Part shown: in pieces, positions 63,642 to 64,000 of the stretch
How the letters are laid out: each line of letters begins with the position of its first letter
Position numbering within the stretch: position 1 is the stretch's first letter
NCBI GenBank assembly: GCA_007694185.1
Contig: RECD01000164.1
Span: forward strand, 1-64,000
Reading direction: 5' to 3'
Length of the DNA: 64,000 nt
Source: Planctomycetaceae bacterium
Lineage (GTDB): Bacteria > Planctomycetota > Planctomycetia > Pirellulales > Pirellulaceae
Program-made: the position numbers and the translations under genes
Notes under the pieces: generated by a model
The model's input: only the letters and a program-made list of their open reading frames with translations
Told to the model about the DNA's origin: nothing
The model's database searches: none

Positions 63642-64000
63642 ATGGCCGTCGAGATGCAGTTGGCCCGGATCATCATTTCCGAGATCAGCGACAGCCAAGT
63701 GATCTACCTGAAAGAGGTTGGCGGGGATCGCCAATTTCCGATCCTGATCGGGATTTTTGAGGCGACCAACATCAACCGGCGGGTCAAGGAGAATTTCCAA
63801 CCCCCACGGCCGCTGACCCATGACCTGATCGTGAAGGTGGCTCAATCGCTGGGGGCTACCATCGAGGGCGTCGTGATCAGCGAGCTGAGCGATCAGACCT
63901 ATTTCGCTGCCCTGCAATTGCGTAAAGACGGCGAGTTGATCGAAATCGATGCCCGTCCTAGCGACGCGATCGCGGTGGCCGTCACGTTCCAACCGCCGTT
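63642..64000 (+). CDS. Bifunctional nuclease (BFN/DUF151) family protein, 5' part
   Basis: The gene runs off the right edge after 119 codons. The start MAVEMQLARIIISEISDSQVIYLKEVGGDRQFPILIGIFEATNI, then RPLTHDLIVKVAQSLGATIEGVVISEL, and IDARPSDAIAVAV are the DUF151/bifunctional nuclease signature. The family is present in bacteria and plants; the plant member has RNase and DNase activity. Here the function is inferred from that family only. Confidence 0.9.
   Translation, partial: MAVEMQLARIIISEISDSQVIYLKEVGGDRQFPILIGIFEATNINRRVKENFQPPRPLTHDLIVKVAQSLGATIEGVVISELSDQTYFAALQLRKDGELIEIDARPSDAIAVAVTFQPP

Overview
The window looks like chromosomal DNA of a planctomycete, most likely a Pirellulales (Rhodopirellula-like) lineage. 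The reasons are GC-rich coding DNA, many protein kinases of the planctomycete type, a ThuA/PVC-dehydrogenase/HEAT/cytochrome c giant protein, a TAT-exported Gfo/Idh/MocA oxidoreductase, a free-standing SUMF1 domain protein, futalosine-pathway menaquinone genes and abundant Y1 (RAYT-like) transposase material. I saw no rRNA, tRNA or CRISPR array. All calls are by eye; no database search was run.

Region 1 (1-4.5 kb) is a mobile-element graveyard. It holds the 5' end of an ISAs1-type transposase at the left edge, an IS21-like left end with terminal direct repeats and a frameshifted istA start, a 39-bp scrap of a RAYT 3' end, and a secreted jelly-roll protein whose start codon and first 48 residues come from a RAYT gene. 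It also holds a truncated AT-richer ORF, an intact RAYT-like transposase, and three clusters of a GTGGCACCTTCCG palindromic repeat around them.

Region 2 (4.5-30.7 kb) is housekeeping and signalling: a GYF-domain protein, a PAS-sensor Ser/Thr kinase, a TPR lipoprotein, argC, a CPBP membrane protease, a Prc-type S41 protease, an LRAT-like protein, a giant acidic low-complexity membrane protein, purC, an M14 peptidase, a zinc-ribbon membrane protein, a SurA-like PPIase, cysC, an FHA-GAF-AAA-Fis regulator overlapping a glycosyltransferase, a Gfo/Idh/MocA protein and a SUMF1 protein.

Region 3 (30.8-37.1 kb, minus strand) is a three-gene operon. Its first gene fuses a PilM-like actin fold to a PilN-like membrane part. 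It is followed by two single-pass proteins with periplasmic Met/Gly/Pro-rich tracts, so it looks like a diverged type IV pilus or type II secretion alignment complex.

Region 4 (37.4-50.7 kb) carries a GH38-like protein, a kinase with DVG instead of DFG, the mqnB-mqnD operon, a DUF502 protein, a TIGR03960-like radical SAM protein, a Rieske ferredoxin, a sugar isomerase-like protein ending in a 20-bp tandem repeat, and two adjacent Cys/Met-metabolism PLP enzymes.

Region 5 (50.7-64 kb) has a HEAT-like exported protein bracketed by two 85-bp palindromes whose flanks are mirror images, then bcp, rsfS-argS, a small basic protein, a kinase with a degenerate receiver domain, the 1526-residue ThuA/NPCBM/propeller/HEAT/cytochrome c protein, and the start of a bifunctional-nuclease-family gene. 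The best candidates for something new are the RAYT-derived gene start, the mirrored palindrome pair around the HEAT-like gene, and the PilMN-fusion operon.
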